Below are positions 1 to 14,500 of a stretch of DNA of 64,000 nucleotides, piece by piece. The notes under the pieces are model-generated. The model did not search any database and had not been told where the DNA came from. It saw only the letters and a list, made by a program, of their open reading frames with translations. Location: positions 1 through 64,000 of the forward strand of contig CALSFV010000160.1 in assembly GCA_943737045.1 (NCBI GenBank), read 5' to 3'. Numbering within the stretch: position 1 is the first letter of the stretch; each line of letters starts with the position of its first letter. Both the position numbers and the translations under genes were made by a program. The DNA is from Parapristionchus giblindavisi. Lineage: Eukaryota > Nematoda > Chromadorea > Rhabditida > Diplogasteridae.

Positions 1-462
1 AGACTCGGTTTGAAATAATAACTATATAATTAAATCCATTATATTCGTCTTCAGCAGAAACACAGTATCATAATACGATACAGTTCTGAGAGAAGATCAA
101 AGATCACAACAACACGTAAAAATCTTTATTCGGTATCGGTCAATCAATAATTCACTGTATTACCTTGTCGATTTTACATCGTTGTTGATCAATCAATATG
201 ATGCGTGAAGGACCTCATACTTGTCGAAAGACTCGGTTTGAAATAATAACTATATAATTAAATCCATTATATTCGTCTTCAGCAGAAACACAGTATCATA
301 ATACGATACAGTACTGAGAGAAGATCAAAGATTAAAATCACAACAACACGTAAACATCTTTATTCGGTATCCGTCAATCAATAATTCACTCTATTACCTT
401 GTCGAGTTTACATCGCTGTTGATCAATCAATATGATGCGTAAAGGACCTCATACTTGTCGAA

Positions 463-696
463 AGACTCGGTCTGAAACAATAACTATATAATTAAATCCA
501 TTATATTCAACTTCAGCACAAATACAGTATCATAATACGATACAGTACTGAGAGAAGATCAAAGATTAAAATCACAACAACACGTAAACATCTTTATTCG
601 GTATCGGTCAATCAATAATTCACTGTATTACCTTGTCGATTTTACATCGTTGTTGATCAATCAATATGATGCGTGAAGGACCTCATACTTGTCGAA
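463..696 (+). repeat. Representative full-length 234-bp satellite monomer
   Basis: A full-length unit from one AGACTCGG landmark to the next. It contains several short dyads: CAGTACTG, TTGATCAA, and GTATC/GATAC arms around ATAATAC, all clustered in the first half or near the 3' end. It is the GTCTGAAACAATAAC type with CAGCACAAATACAG. It serves as a reference for the monomer variants described in the other entries. Confidence 0.95.
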
Positions 697-1154
697 AGAC
701 TCGGTTTGAAATAATAACTATATAATTAAATCCATTATATTCGTCTTCAGCAGAAACACAGTATCATAATACGATACAGTACTGAGAGATCAAAGCTTAA
801 AATCACAACAACACGTAAACATCTTTATTCGGTATCCGTCAATCAATAATTCACTGTATTACCTTGTCGATTTTACATCGTTGTTGATCAATCAATATGA
901 TGCGTGAAGGACCTCATACTTGTCGAAAGACTCGGTTTGAAATAATAACTATATAATTAAATCCATTATATTAATCTTCAGCAGAAATACAGTATCATAA
1001 TACGATACAGTACTGAGAGAAGATCAAAGATTAAAATCACAACAACACGTAAACATCTTTATTCGGTATCGGTCAATCAATAATTCACTGTACTACGTTG
1101 TCGAGTTTACATCGTTGTTGATCAATCAATATGACGCGTGAAGGACCTCATACT

Positions 1155-1171
1155 TTTCGAAAGACTCGGTC
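1155..1171 (+). promoter_or_regulatory. CENP-B box-like site (example of many)
   Basis: The 17-bp site reads TTTCGAAAGACTCGGTC. The CENP-B box core known from mammals is NTTCGNNNNANNCGGGN. Eight of the nine fixed positions match here: TTCG, the central A, and CGG; only the last G is T. Monomers with CTTGTCG instead of CTTTTCG match seven of nine. The site recurs once per monomer at the junction between units, for example at 1155, 5110 and 63850. Binding by a CENP-B-like protein is an inference; pogo-derived CENP-B-like proteins arose several times in eukaryotes and their sites vary. Confidence 0.4.
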
Positions 1172-1623
1172 TGAAACAGTAACTATATAATTAAATCCAT
1201 TATATTCAACTTCAGCACAAATACAGTATCATAATACGATACAGTACTGAGAGAAGATCAAAGATTAAAATCACAACAACACGTAAACATCTTTATTCGG
1301 TATCGGTCAATCAATAATTCACTGTACTACCTTGTCGAGTTTACATCGTTGTTGATCAATCAATATGACGCGTGAAGGACCTCATACTTTTCGAAAGACT
1401 CGGTCTGAAACAGTAACTATATAATTAAATCCATTATATTCGTCTTCAGCACAAATACAGTATCTTAATACGATACAGTTCTGAGAGAAGATCAAAGATC
1501 ACAACAACACGTAAACATCTTTATTCGGTATCGGTCAATCAATAATTCACTGTATTACCTTGTCGATTTTACATCGTTGTTGATCAATCAATATGATGCG
1601 TGAAGGACCTCATACTTGTCGAA

Positions 1624-3019
1624 AGACTCGGTTTGAAATAATAACTATATAATTAAATCCATTATATTCGTCTTCAGCAGAAACACAGTATCATAATACG
1701 ATACAGTACTGAGAGAAGATCAAAGATTAAAATCACAACAACACGTAAACATCTTTATTCGGTATCCGTCAATCAATAATTCACTCTATTACCTTGTCGA
1801 GTTTACATCGCTGTTGATCAATCAATATGATGCGTTAAAGGACCTCATACTTGTCGAAAGACTCGGTCTGAAACAATAACTATATAATTAAATCCATTAT
1901 ATTCAACTTCAGCACAAATACAGTATCATAATACGATACAGTACTGAGAGAAGATCAAAGATTAAAATCACAACAACACGTAAACATCTTTATTCGGTAT
2001 CGGTCAATCAATAATTCACTGTATTACCTTGTCGATTTTACATCGTTGTTGATCAATCAATATGATGCGTGAAGGACCTCATACTTGTCGAAAGACTCGG
2101 TTTGAAATAATAACTATATAATTAAATCCATTATATTCGTCTTCAGCAGAAACACAGTATCATAATACGATACAGTACTGAGAGATCAAAGCTTAAAATC
2201 ACAACAACACGTAAACATCTTTATTCGGTATCCGTCAATCAATAATTCACTGTATTACCTTGTCGATTTTACATCGTTGTTGATCAATCAATATGATGCG
2301 TGAAGGACCTCATACTTGTCGAAAGACTCGGTTTGAAATAATAACTATATAATTAAATCCATTATATTAATCTTCAGCAGAAATACAGTATCATAATACG
2401 ATACAGTACTGAGAGAAGATCAAAGATTAAAATCACAACAACACGTAAACATCTTTATTCGGTATCGGTCAATCAATAATTCACTGTACTACGTTGTCGA
2501 GTTTACATCGTTGTTGATCAATCAATATGACGCGTGAAGGACCTCATACTTTTCGAAAGACTCGGTCTGAAACAGTAACTATATAATTAAATCCATTATA
2601 TTCAACTTCAGCACAAATACAGTATCATAATACGATACAGTACTGAGAGAAGATCAAAGATTAAAATCACAACAACACGTAAACATCTTTATTCGGTATC
2701 GGTCAATCAATAATTCACTGTACTACCTTGTCGAGTTTACATCGTTGTTGATCAATCAATATGACGCGTGAAGGACCTCATACTTTTCGAAAGACTCGGT
2801 CTGAAACAGTAACTATATAATTAAATCCATTATATTCGTCTTCAGCACAAATACAGTATCTTAATACGATACAGTTCTGAGAGAAGATCAAAGATCACAA
2901 CAACACGTAAACATCTTTATTCGGTATCGGTCAATCAATAATTCACTGTATTACCTTGTCGATTTTACATCGTTGTTGATCAATCAATATGATGCGTGAA
3001 GGACCTCATACTTGTCGAA
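1624..3019 (+). repeat. Six-monomer higher-order repeat, copy 2 (1,396 bp)
   Basis: Same order of monomer variants as the preceding copy and nearly identical to it. It is one base longer because of an extra T at about 1,836 (GCGTTAAAGG instead of GCGTAAAGG). The rare ACTACGTTG variant is shared with copy 1. Confidence 0.9.
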
Positions 3020-4414
3020 AGACTCGGTTTGAAATAATAACTATATAATTAAATCCATTATATTCGTCTTCAGCAGAAACACAGTATCATAATACGATAC
3101 AGTACTGAGAGAAGATCAAAGATTAAAATCACAACAACACGTAAACATCTTTATTCGGTATCCGTCAATCAATAATTCACTCTATTACCTTGTCGAGTTT
3201 ACATCGCTGTTGATCAATCAATATGATGCGTAAAGGACCTCATACTTGTCGAAAGACTCGGTCTGAAACAATAACTATATAATTAAATCCATTATATTCA
3301 ACTTCAGCACAAATACAGTATCATAATACGATACAGTACTGAGAGAAGATCAAAGATTAAAATCACAACAACACGTAAACATCTTTATTCGGTATCGGTC
3401 AATCAATAATTCACTGTATTACCTTGTCGATTTTACATCGTTGTTGATCAATCAATATGATGCGTGAAGGACCTCATACTTGTCGAAAGACTCGGTTTGA
3501 AATAATAACTATATAATTAAATCCATTATATTCGTCTTCAGCAGAAACACAGTATCATAATACGATACAGTACTGAGAGATCAAAGCTTAAAATCACAAC
3601 AACACGTAAACATCTTTATTCGGTATCCGTCAATCAATAATTCACTGTATTACCTTGTCGATTTTACATCGTTGTTGATCAATCAATATGATGCGTGAAG
3701 GACCTCATACTTGTCGAAAGACTCGGTTTTAAATAATAACTATATAATTAAATCCATTATATTCGTCTTCAGCAGAAATACAGTATCATAATACGATACA
3801 GTACTGAGAGAAGATCAAAGATTAAAATCACAACAACACGTAAACATCTTTATTCGGTATCGGTCAATCAATAATTCACTGTACTACCTTGTCGAGTTTA
3901 CATCGTTGTTGATCAATCAATATGACGCGTGAAGGACCTCATACTTTTCGAAAGACTCGGTCTGAAACAGTAACTATATAATTAAATCCATTATATTCAA
4001 CTTCAGCACAAATACAGTATCATAATACGATACAGTACTGAGAGAAGATCAAAGATTAAAATCACAACAACACGTAAACATCTTTATTCGGTATCGGTCA
4101 ATCAATAATTCACTGTACTACCTTGTCGAGTTTACATCGTTGTTGATCAATCAATATGACGCGTGAAGGACCTCATACTTTTCGAAAGACTCGGTCTGAA
4201 ACAGTAACTATATAATTAAATCCATTATATTCGTCTTCAGCACAAATACAGTATCTTAATACGATACAGTTCTGAGAGAAGATCAAAGATCACAACAACA
4301 CGTAAACATCTTTATTCGGTATCGGTCAATCAATAATTCACTGTATTACCTTGTCGATTTTACATCGTTGTTGATCAATCAATATGATGCGTGAAGGACC
4401 TCATACTTGTCGAA
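3020..4414 (+). repeat. Six-monomer higher-order repeat, copy 3 (1,395 bp)
   Basis: Same monomer order as the two preceding copies. The fourth monomer has GGTTTTAAATAATAAC in place of GGTTTGAAATAATAAC, and ACTACCTTG replaces ACTACGTTG. Confidence 0.9.
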
Positions 4415-5578
4415 AGACTCGGTTTGAAATAATAACTATATAATTAAATCCATTATATTCGTCTTCAGCAGAAACACAGTATCATAATACGATACAGTAC
4501 TGAGAGAAGATCAAAGATTAAAATCACAACAACACGTAAACATCTTTATTCGGTATCCGTCAATCAATAATTCACTCTATTACCTTGTCGAGTTTACATC
4601 GCTGTTGATCAATCAATATGATGCGTAAAGGACCTCATACTTGTCGAAAGACTCGGTCTGAAACAATAACTATATAATTAAATCCATTATATTCAACTTC
4701 AGCACAAATACAGTATCATAATACGATACAGTACTGAGAGAAGATCAAAGATTAAAATCACAACAACACGTAAACATCTTTATTCGGTATCGGTCAATCA
4801 ACAATTCACTGTATTACCTTGTCGATTTTACATCGTTGTTGATCAATCAATATGATGCGTGAAGGACCTCATACTTTTCGAAAGACTCGGTTTGAAATAA
4901 TAACTATATAATTAAATCCATTATATTCGTCTTCAGCAGAAATACAGTATCATAATACGATACAGTACTGAGAGAAGATCAAAGATTAAAATCACAACAA
5001 CACGTAAACATCTTTATTCGGTATCGGTCAATCAATAATTCACTGTACTACCTTGTCGAGTTTACATCGTTGTTGATCAATCAATATGACGCGTGAAGGA
5101 CCTCATACTTTTCGAAAGACTCGGTCTGAAACAGTAACTATATAATTAAATCCATTATATTCAACTTCAGCACAAATACAGTATCATAATACGATACAGT
5201 ACTGAGAGAAGATCAAAGATTAAAATCACAACAACACGTAAACATCTTTATTCGGTATCGGTCAATCAATAATTCACTGTACTACCTTGTCGAGTTTACA
5301 TCGTTGTTGATCAATCAATATGACGCGTGAAGGACCTCATACTTTTCGAAAGACTCGGTCTGAAACAGTAACTATATAATTAAATCCATTATATTCGTCT
5401 TCAGCACAAATACGGTATCTTAATACGATACAGTTCTGAGAGAAGATCAAAGATCACAACAACACGTAAACATCTTTATTCGGTATCGGTCAATCAATAA
5501 TTCACTGTATTACCTTGTCGATTTTACATCGTTGTTGATCAATCAATATGACGCGTGAAGGACCTCATACTTTTCGAA
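4415..5578 (+). repeat. Truncated higher-order repeat, five monomers
   Basis: Monomer starts at 4415, 4649, 4883, 5117 and 5351, with the next at 5579. The 231-bp AAAGCTT monomer of the six-unit order is missing. The monomer starting at 4883 is preceded by CTTTTCGAAAG but continues as the GTTTGAAATAATAAC type, so the deletion probably came from crossover between non-equivalent monomers. The next monomer begins with AGCATTGGTCTG, a private change that also destroys the CENP-B-like site. Confidence 0.85.
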
Positions 5579-8516
5579 AGCATTGGTCTGAAACAGTAAC
5601 TATATAATTAAATCCATTATATTCAACTTCAGCACAAATACAGTATCATAATACGATACAGTACTGAGAGAAGATCAAAGATTAAAATCACAACAACACG
5701 TAAACATCTTTATTCGGTATCGGTCAATCAATAATTCACTGTACTACCTTGTCGAGTTTACATCGTTGTTGATCAATCAATATGACGCGTGAAGGACCTC
5801 ATACTTTTCGAAAGACTCGGTCTGAAACAGTAACTATATAATTAAATCCATTATATTCGTCTTCAGCACAAATACAGTATCTTAATACGATACAGTTCTG
5901 AGAGAAGATCAAAGATCACAACAACACGTAAACATCTTTATTCGGTATCGGTCAATCAATAATTCACTGTATTACCTTGTCGATTTTACATCGTTGTTGA
6001 TCAATCAATATGATGCGTGAAGGACCTCATACTTGTCGAAAGACTCGGTTTGAAATAATAACTATATAATTAAATCCATTATATTCGTCTTCAGCAGAAA
6101 CACAGTATCATAATACGATACAGTACTGAGAGATCAAAGCTTAAAATCACAACAACACGTAAACATCTTTATTCGGTATCCGTCAATCAATAATTCACTC
6201 TATTACATTGTCGAGTTTACATCGCTGTTGATCAATCAATATGATGCGTAAAGGACCTCATACTTGTCGAAAGACTCGGTCTGAAACAATAACTATATAA
6301 TTAAATCCATTATATTCAACTTCAGCACAAATACAGTATCATAATACGATACAGTACTGAGAGAAGATCAAAGATTAAAATCACAACAACACGTAAACAT
6401 CTTTATTCGGTATCGGTCAATCAATAATTCACTGTACTACCTTGTCGAGTTTACATCGTTGTTGATCAATCAATATGACGCGTGAAGGACCTCATACTTT
6501 TCGAAAGACTCGGTCTGAAACAGTAACTATATAATTAAATCCATTATATTCGTCTTCAGCACATATACAGTATCATAATACGATACAGTTCTGAGAGAAG
6601 ATCAAAGATCACAACAACACGTAAACATCTTTATTCGGTATCGGTCAATCAATAATTCACTGTATTACCTTGTCGATTTTACATCGTTGTTGATCAATCA
6701 ATATGATGCGTGAAGGACCTCATACTTGTCGAAAGACTCGGTTTGAAATAATAACTATATAATTAAATCCATTATATTCGTCTTCAGCAGAAACACAGTA
6801 TCATAATACGATACAGTACTGAGAGATCAAAGCATAAAATCACAACAACACGTAAACATCTTTATTCCGTATCCGTCAATCAATAATTCACTGTATTACC
6901 TTGTCGATTTTACATCGTTGTTGATCAATCAATATGATGCGTGAAGGACCTCATACTTGTCGAAAGACTCGGTTTGAAATAATAACTATATAATTAAATC
7001 CATTATATTCGTCTTCAGCAGAAATACAGTATCATAATACGATACAGTACTGAGAGAAGATCAAAGATTAAAATCACAACAACACGTAAACATCTTTATT
7101 CGGTATCGGTCAATCAATGATTCACTGTACTACCTTGTCGAGTTTACATCGTTGTTGATCAATCAATATGACGCGTGAAGGACCTCATACTTTTCGAAAG
7201 ACTCGGTCTGAAACAGTAACTATATAATTAAATCCATTATATTCGTCTTCAGCAGAAACACAGTATCATAATACGATACAGTACTGAGAGATCAAAGCTT
7301 AAAATCACAACAACACGTAAACATCTTTATTCGGTATCCGTCAATCAATAATTCACTGTATTACCTTGTCGATTTTACATCGTTGTTGATCAATCAATAT
7401 GATGCGTGAAGGACCTCATACTTGTCGAAAGACTCGGTTTGAAATAATAACTATATAATTAAATCCATTATATTCGTCTTCAGCAGAAATACAGTATCAT
7501 AATACGATACAGTACTGAGAGAAGATCAAAGATTAAAATCACAACAACACGTAAACATCTTTATTCGGTTTCGGTCAATCAATAATTCACTGTACTACCT
7601 TGTCGAGTTTACATCGTTGTTGATCAATCAATATGACGCGTGAAGGACCTCATACTTTTCGAAAGACTCGGTCTGAAACAGTAACTATATAATTAAATCC
7701 ATTATATTCGTCTTCAGCACAAATACAGTATCTTAATACGATACAGTTCTGAGAGAAGATCAAAGATCACAACAACACGTAAACATCTTTATTCGGTATC
7801 GGTCAATCAATAATTCACTGTATTACCTTGTCGATTTTACATCGTTGTTGATCAATCAATATGACGCGTGAAGGACCTCATACTTTTCGAAAGACTCGGT
7901 CTGAAACAGTAACTATATAATTAAATCCATTATATTCAACTTCAGCACAAATACAGTATCATAATACGATACAGTACTGAGAGAAGATCAAAGATTAAAA
8001 TCACAACAACACGTAAACATCTTTATTCGGTATCGGTCAATCAATAATTCACTGTACTACCTTGTCGAGTTTACATCGTTGTTGATCAATCAATATGATG
8101 CGTGAAGGACCTCATACTTGTCGAAAGACTCGGTTTGAAATAATAACTATATAATTAAATCCATTATATTCGTCTTCAGCAGAAACACAGTATCATAATA
8201 CGATACAGTACTGAGAGATCACAGCTTAAAATCACAACAACACGTAAACATCTTTATTCGGTATCCGTCAATCAATAATTCACTGTATTACCTTGTCGAT
8301 TTTACATCGTTGTTGATCAATCAATATGATGCGTGAAGGACCTCATACTTGTCGAAAGACTCGGTTTGAAATAATAACTATATAATTAAATCCATTATAT
8401 TCGTCTTCAGCAGAAATACAGTATCATAATACGATACAGTACTGAGAGAAGATCAAAGATTAAAATCACAACAACACGTAAACATCTTTATTCGGTATCG
8501 GTCAATCAATAATTCA
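5579..8516 (+). repeat. Satellite mosaic between two HOR domains
   Basis: Continuous forward satellite built from the same 234-, 231- and 228-bp monomer types, but the six-unit order of the first 5.6 kb is no longer maintained. The TATTACATTG/GCTGTTG variant first appears here (about 6,205), as does CAATGATTC (about 7,116). No gene or non-satellite insert is visible. Confidence 0.9.
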
Positions 8517-11500
8517 CTATACTACCTTGTCGAGTTTACATCGTTGTTGATCAATCAATATGACGCGTGAAGGACCTCATACTTTTCGAAAGACTCGGTC
8601 TGAAACAGTAACTATATAATTAAATCCATTATATTCGTCTTCAGCACAAATACAGTATCTTAATACGATACAGTTCTGAGAGAAGATCAAAGATCACAAC
8701 AACACGTAAACATCTTTATTCGGTATCGGTCAATCAATAATTCACTGTATTACCTTGTCGATTTTACATCGTTGTTGATCAATCAATATGACGCGTGAAG
8801 GACCTCATACTTTTCGAAAGACTCGGTCTGAAACAGTAACTATATAATTAAATCCATTATATTCAACTTCAGCACAAATACAGTATCATAATACGATACA
8901 GTACTGAGAGAAGATCAAAGATTAAAATCACAACAACACGTAAACATCTTTATTCGGTATCGGTCAATCAATAATTCACTGTACTACCTTGTCGAGTTTA
9001 CATCGTTGTTGATCAATCAATATGATGCGTGAAGGACCTCATACTTGTCGAAAGACTCGGTTTGAAATAATAACTATATAATTAAATCCATTATATTCGT
9101 CTTCAGCAGAAACACAGTATCATAATACGATACAGTACTGAGAGATCACAGCTTAAAATCACAACAACACGTAAACATCTTTATTCGGTATCCGTCAATC
9201 AATAATTCACTGTATTACCTTGTCGATTTTACATCGTTGTTGATCAATCAATATGATGCGTGAAGGACCTCATACTTGTCGAAAGACTCGGTTTGAAATA
9301 ATAACTATATAATTAAATCCATTATATTCGTCTTCAGCAGAAATACAGTATCATAATACGATACAGTACTGAGAGAAGATCAAAGATTAAAATCACAACA
9401 ACACGTAAACATCTTTATTCGGTATCGGTCAATCAATAATTCACTGTACTACCTTGTCGAGTTTACATCGTTGTTGATCAATCAATATGACGCGTGAAGG
9501 ACCTCATACTTTTCGAAAGACTCGGTCTGAAACAGTAACTATATAATTAAATCCATTATATTCGTCTTCAGCAGAAACACAGTATCATAATACGATACAG
9601 TACTGAGAGATCAAAGCTTAAAATCACAACAACACGTAAACATCTTTATTCGGTATCCGTCAATCAATAATTCACTGTATTACCTTGTCGAGTTTACATC
9701 GTTGTTGATCAATCAATATGACGCGTGAAGGACCTCATACTTTTCGAAAGACTCGGTCTGAAACAGTAACTATATAATTAAATCCATTATATTCGTCTTC
9801 AGCACAAATACAGTATCTTAATACGATACAGTTCTGAGAGAAGATCAAAGATCACAACAACACGTAAACATCTTTATTCGGTATCGGTCAATCAATAATT
9901 CACTGTATTACCTTGTCGATTTTACATCGTTGTTGATCAATCAATATGACGCGTGAAGGACCTCATACTTTTCGAAAGACTCGGTCTGAAACAGTAACTA
10001 TATAATTAAATCCATTATATTCAACTTCAGCACAAATACAGTATCATAATACGATACAGTACTGAGAGAAGATCAAAGATTAAAATCACAACAACACGTA
10101 AACATCTTTATTCGGTATCGGTCAATCAATAATTCACTGTACTACCTTGTCGAGTTTACATCGTTGTTGATCAATCAATATGACGCGTGAAGGACCTCAT
10201 ACTTTTCGAAAGACTCGGTCTGAAACAGTAACTATATAATTAAATCCATTATATTCGTCTTCAGCACAAATACAGTATCTTAATACGATACAGTTCTGAG
10301 AGAAGATCAAAGATCACAACAACACGTAAACATCTTTATTCGGTATCGGTCAATCAATAATTCACTGTATTACCTTGTCGATTTTACATCGTTGTTGATC
10401 AATCAATATGATGCGTGAAGGACCTCATACTTGTCGAAAGACTCGGTTTGAAATAATAACTATATAATTAAATCCATTATATTCGTCTTCAGCAGAAACA
10501 CAGTATCATAATACGATACAGTACTGAGAGATCAAAGCTTAAAATCACAACAACACGTAAACATCTTTATTCGGTATCCGTCAATCAATAATTCACTCTA
10601 TTACATTGTCGAGTTTACATCGCTGTTGATCAATCAATATGATGCGTAAAGGACCTCATACTTGTCGAAAGACTCGGTCTGAAACAATAACTATATAATT
10701 AAATCCATTATATTCAACTTCAGCACAAATACAGTATCATAATACGATACAGTACTGAGAGAAGATCAAAGATTAAAATCACAACAACACGTAAACATCT
10801 TTATTCGGTATCGGTCAATCAATAATTCACTGTGCTACCTTGTCGAGTTTACATCGTTGTTGATCAATCAATATGATGCGTGAAGGACCTCATACTTGTC
10901 GAAAGACTCGGTTTGAAATAATAACTATATAATTAAATCCATTATATTCGTCTTCAGCAGAAATACAGTATCATAATACGATACAGTACTGAGAGAAGAT
11001 CAAAGATTAAAATCACAACAACACGTAAACATCTTTATTCGGTATCCGTCAATCAATAATTCACTGTATTACCTTGTCGATTTTACATCGTTGTTGATCA
11101 ATCAATATGATGCGTGAAGGACCTCATACTTGTCGAAAGACTCGGTTTGAAATAATAACTATATAATTAAATCCATTATATTCGTCTTCAGCAGAAATAC
11201 AGTATCATAATACGATACAGTACTGAGAGAAGATCAAAGATTAAAATCACAACAACACGTAAACATCGTTATTCGGTATCGGTCAATCAATAATTCACTG
11301 TACTACCTTGTCGAGTTTACATCGTTGTTGATCAATCAATATGACGCGTGAAGGACCTCATACTTTTCGAAAGACTCGGTCTGAAACAGTAACTATATAA
11401 TTAAATCCATTATATTCGTCTTCAGCAGAAACACAGTATCATAATACGATACAGTACTGAGAGATCAAAGCTTAAAATCACAACAACACGTAAACATCTT

Positions 11501-14500
11501 TATTCGGTATCCGTCAATCAATAATTCACTGTATTACCTTGTCGAGTTTACATCGTTGTTGATCAATCAATATGACGCGTGAAGGACCTCATACTTTTCG
11601 AAAGACTCGGTCTGAAACAGTAACTATATAATTAAATCCATTATATTCGTCTTCAGCACAAATACAGTATCTTAATACGATACAGTTCTGAGAGAAGATC
11701 AAAGATCACAACAACACGTAAACATCTTTATTCGGTATCGGTCAATCAATAATTCACTGTATTACCTTGTCGATTTTACATCGTTGTTGATCAATCAATA
11801 TGACGCGTGAAGGACCTCATACTTTTCGAAAGACTCGGTCTGAAACAGTAACTATATAATTAAATCCATTATATTCAACTTCAGCACAAATACAGTATCA
11901 TAATACGATACAGTACTGAGAGAAGATCAAAGATTAAAATCACAACAACACGTAAACATCTTTATTCGGTATCGGTCAATCAATAATTCACTGTACTACC
12001 TTGTCGAGTTTACATCGTTGTTGATCAATCAATATGACGCGTGAAGGACCTCATACTTTTCGAAAGACTCGGTCTGAAACAGTAACTATATAATTAAATC
12101 CATTATATTCGTCTTCAGCACAAATACAGTATCTTAATACGATACAGTTCTGAGAGAAGATCAAAGATCACAACAACACGTAAACATCTTTATTCGGTAT
12201 CGGTCAATCAATAATTCACTGTATTACCTTGTCGATTTTACATCGTTGTTGATCAATCAATATGATGCGTGAAGGACCTCATACTTGTCGAAAGACTCGG
12301 TTTGAAATAATAACTATATAATTAAATCCATTATATTCGTCTTCAGCAGAAACACAGTATCATAATACGATACAGTACTGAGAGATCAAAGCTTAAAATC
12401 ACAACAACACGTAAACATCTTTATTCGGTATCCGTCAATCAATAATTCACTCTATTACATTGTCGAGTTTACATCGCTGTTGATCAATCAATATGATGCG
12501 TAAAGGACCTCATACTTGTCGAAAGACTCGGTCTGAAACAATAACTATATAATTAAATCCATTATATTCAACTTCAGCACAAATACAGTATCATAATACG
12601 ATACAGTACTGAGAGAAGATCAAAGATTAAAATCACAACAACACGTAAACATCTTTATTCGGTATCGGTCAATCAATAATTCACTGTGCTACCTTGTCGA
12701 GTTTACATCGTTGTTGATCAATCAATATGATGCGTGAAGGACCTCATACTTGTCGAAAGACTCGGTTTGAAATAATAACTATATAATTAAATCCATTATA
12801 TTCGTCTTCAGCAGAAATACAGTATCATAATACGATACAGTACTGAGAGAAGATCAAAGATTAAAATCACAACAACACGTAAACATCTTTATTCGGTATC
12901 CGTCAATCAATAATTCACTGTATTACCTTGTCGATTTTACATCGTTGTTGATCAATCAATATGATGCGTGAAGGACCTCATACTTGTCGAAAGACTCGGT
13001 TTGAAATAATAACTATATAATGAAATCCATTATATTCGTCTTCAGCAGAAATACAGTATCATAATACGATACAGTACTGAGAGAAGATCAAAGATTAAAA
13101 TCACAACAACACGTAAACATCTTTATTCGGTATCGGTCAATCAATAATTCACTATACTACCTTGTCGAGTTTACATCGTTGTTGATCAATCAATATGACG
13201 CGTGAAGGACCTCATACTTTTCGATAGACTCGGTCTGAAACAGTAACTATATAATTAAATCCATTATATTCGTCTTCAGCACAAATACAGTATCTTAATA
13301 CGATACAGTTCTGAGAGAAGATCAAAGATCACAACAACACGTAAACATCTTTATTCGGTATCGGTCAATCAATAATTCACTGTATTACCTTGTCGATTTT
13401 ACATCGTTGTTGATCAATCAATATGACGCGTGAAGGACCTCATACTTTTCGAAAGACTCGGTCTGAAACAGTAACTATATAATTAAATCCATTATATTCA
13501 ACTTCAGCACAAATACAGTATCATAATACGATACAGTACTGAGAGAAGATCAAAGATTAAAATCACAACAACACGTAAACATCTTTATTCGGTATCGGTC
13601 AATCAATAATTCACTGTACTACCTTGTCGAGTTTACATCGTTGTTGATCAATCAATATGATGCGTGAAGGACCTCATACTTGTCGAAAGACTCGGTTTGA
13701 AATAATAACTATATAATTAAATCCATTATATTCGTCTTCAGCAGAAACACAGTATCATAATACGATACAGTACTGAGAGATCACAGCTTAAAATCACAAC
13801 AACACGTAAACATCTTTATTCGGTATCCGTCAATCAATAATTCACTGTATTACCTTGTCGATTTTACATCGTTGTTGATCAATCAATATGATGCGTGAAG
13901 GACCTCATACTTGTCGAAAGACTCGGTTTGAAATAATAACTATATAATTAAATCCATTATATTCGTCTTCAGCAGAAATACAGTATCATAATACGATACA
14001 GTACTGAGAGAAGATCAAAGATTAAAATCACAACAACACGTAAACATCTTTATTCGGTATCGGTCAATCAATAATTCACTGTACTACCTTGTCGAGTTTA
14101 CATCGTTGTTGATCAATCAATATGACGCGTGAAGGACCTCATACTTTTCGAAAGACTCGGTCTGAAACAGTAACTATATAATTAAATCCATTATATTCGT
14201 CTTCAGCAGAAACACAGTATCATAATACGATACAGTACTGAGAGATCAAAGCTTAAAATCACAACAACACGTAAACATCTTTATTCGGTATCCGTCAATC
14301 AATAATTCACTGTATTACCTTGTCGAGTTTACATCGTTGTTGATCAATCAATATGACGCGTGAAGGACCTCATACTTTTCGAAAGACTCGGTCTGAAACA
14401 GTAACTATATAATTAAATCCATTATATTCGTCTTCAGCACAAATACAGTATCTTAATACGATACAGTTCTGAGAGAAGATCAAAGATCACAACAACACGT

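Larger units (their letters stand above)
229..1623 (+). repeat. Six-monomer higher-order repeat, copy 1 (1,395 bp)
   Basis: Six monomers of 234, 234, 231, 234, 234 and 228 bp. The unit is recognised because the ordered set of variants recurs: CACTCTATTACC with GCTGTTG in the first, AAAGCTT in the fourth-placed 231-bp region, ACTACGTTG in the next, and the ATCTTAATACG/GTTCTGAG pair in the 228-bp monomer. The following copies at 1,624 and 3,020 repeat this order. Confidence 0.9.
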
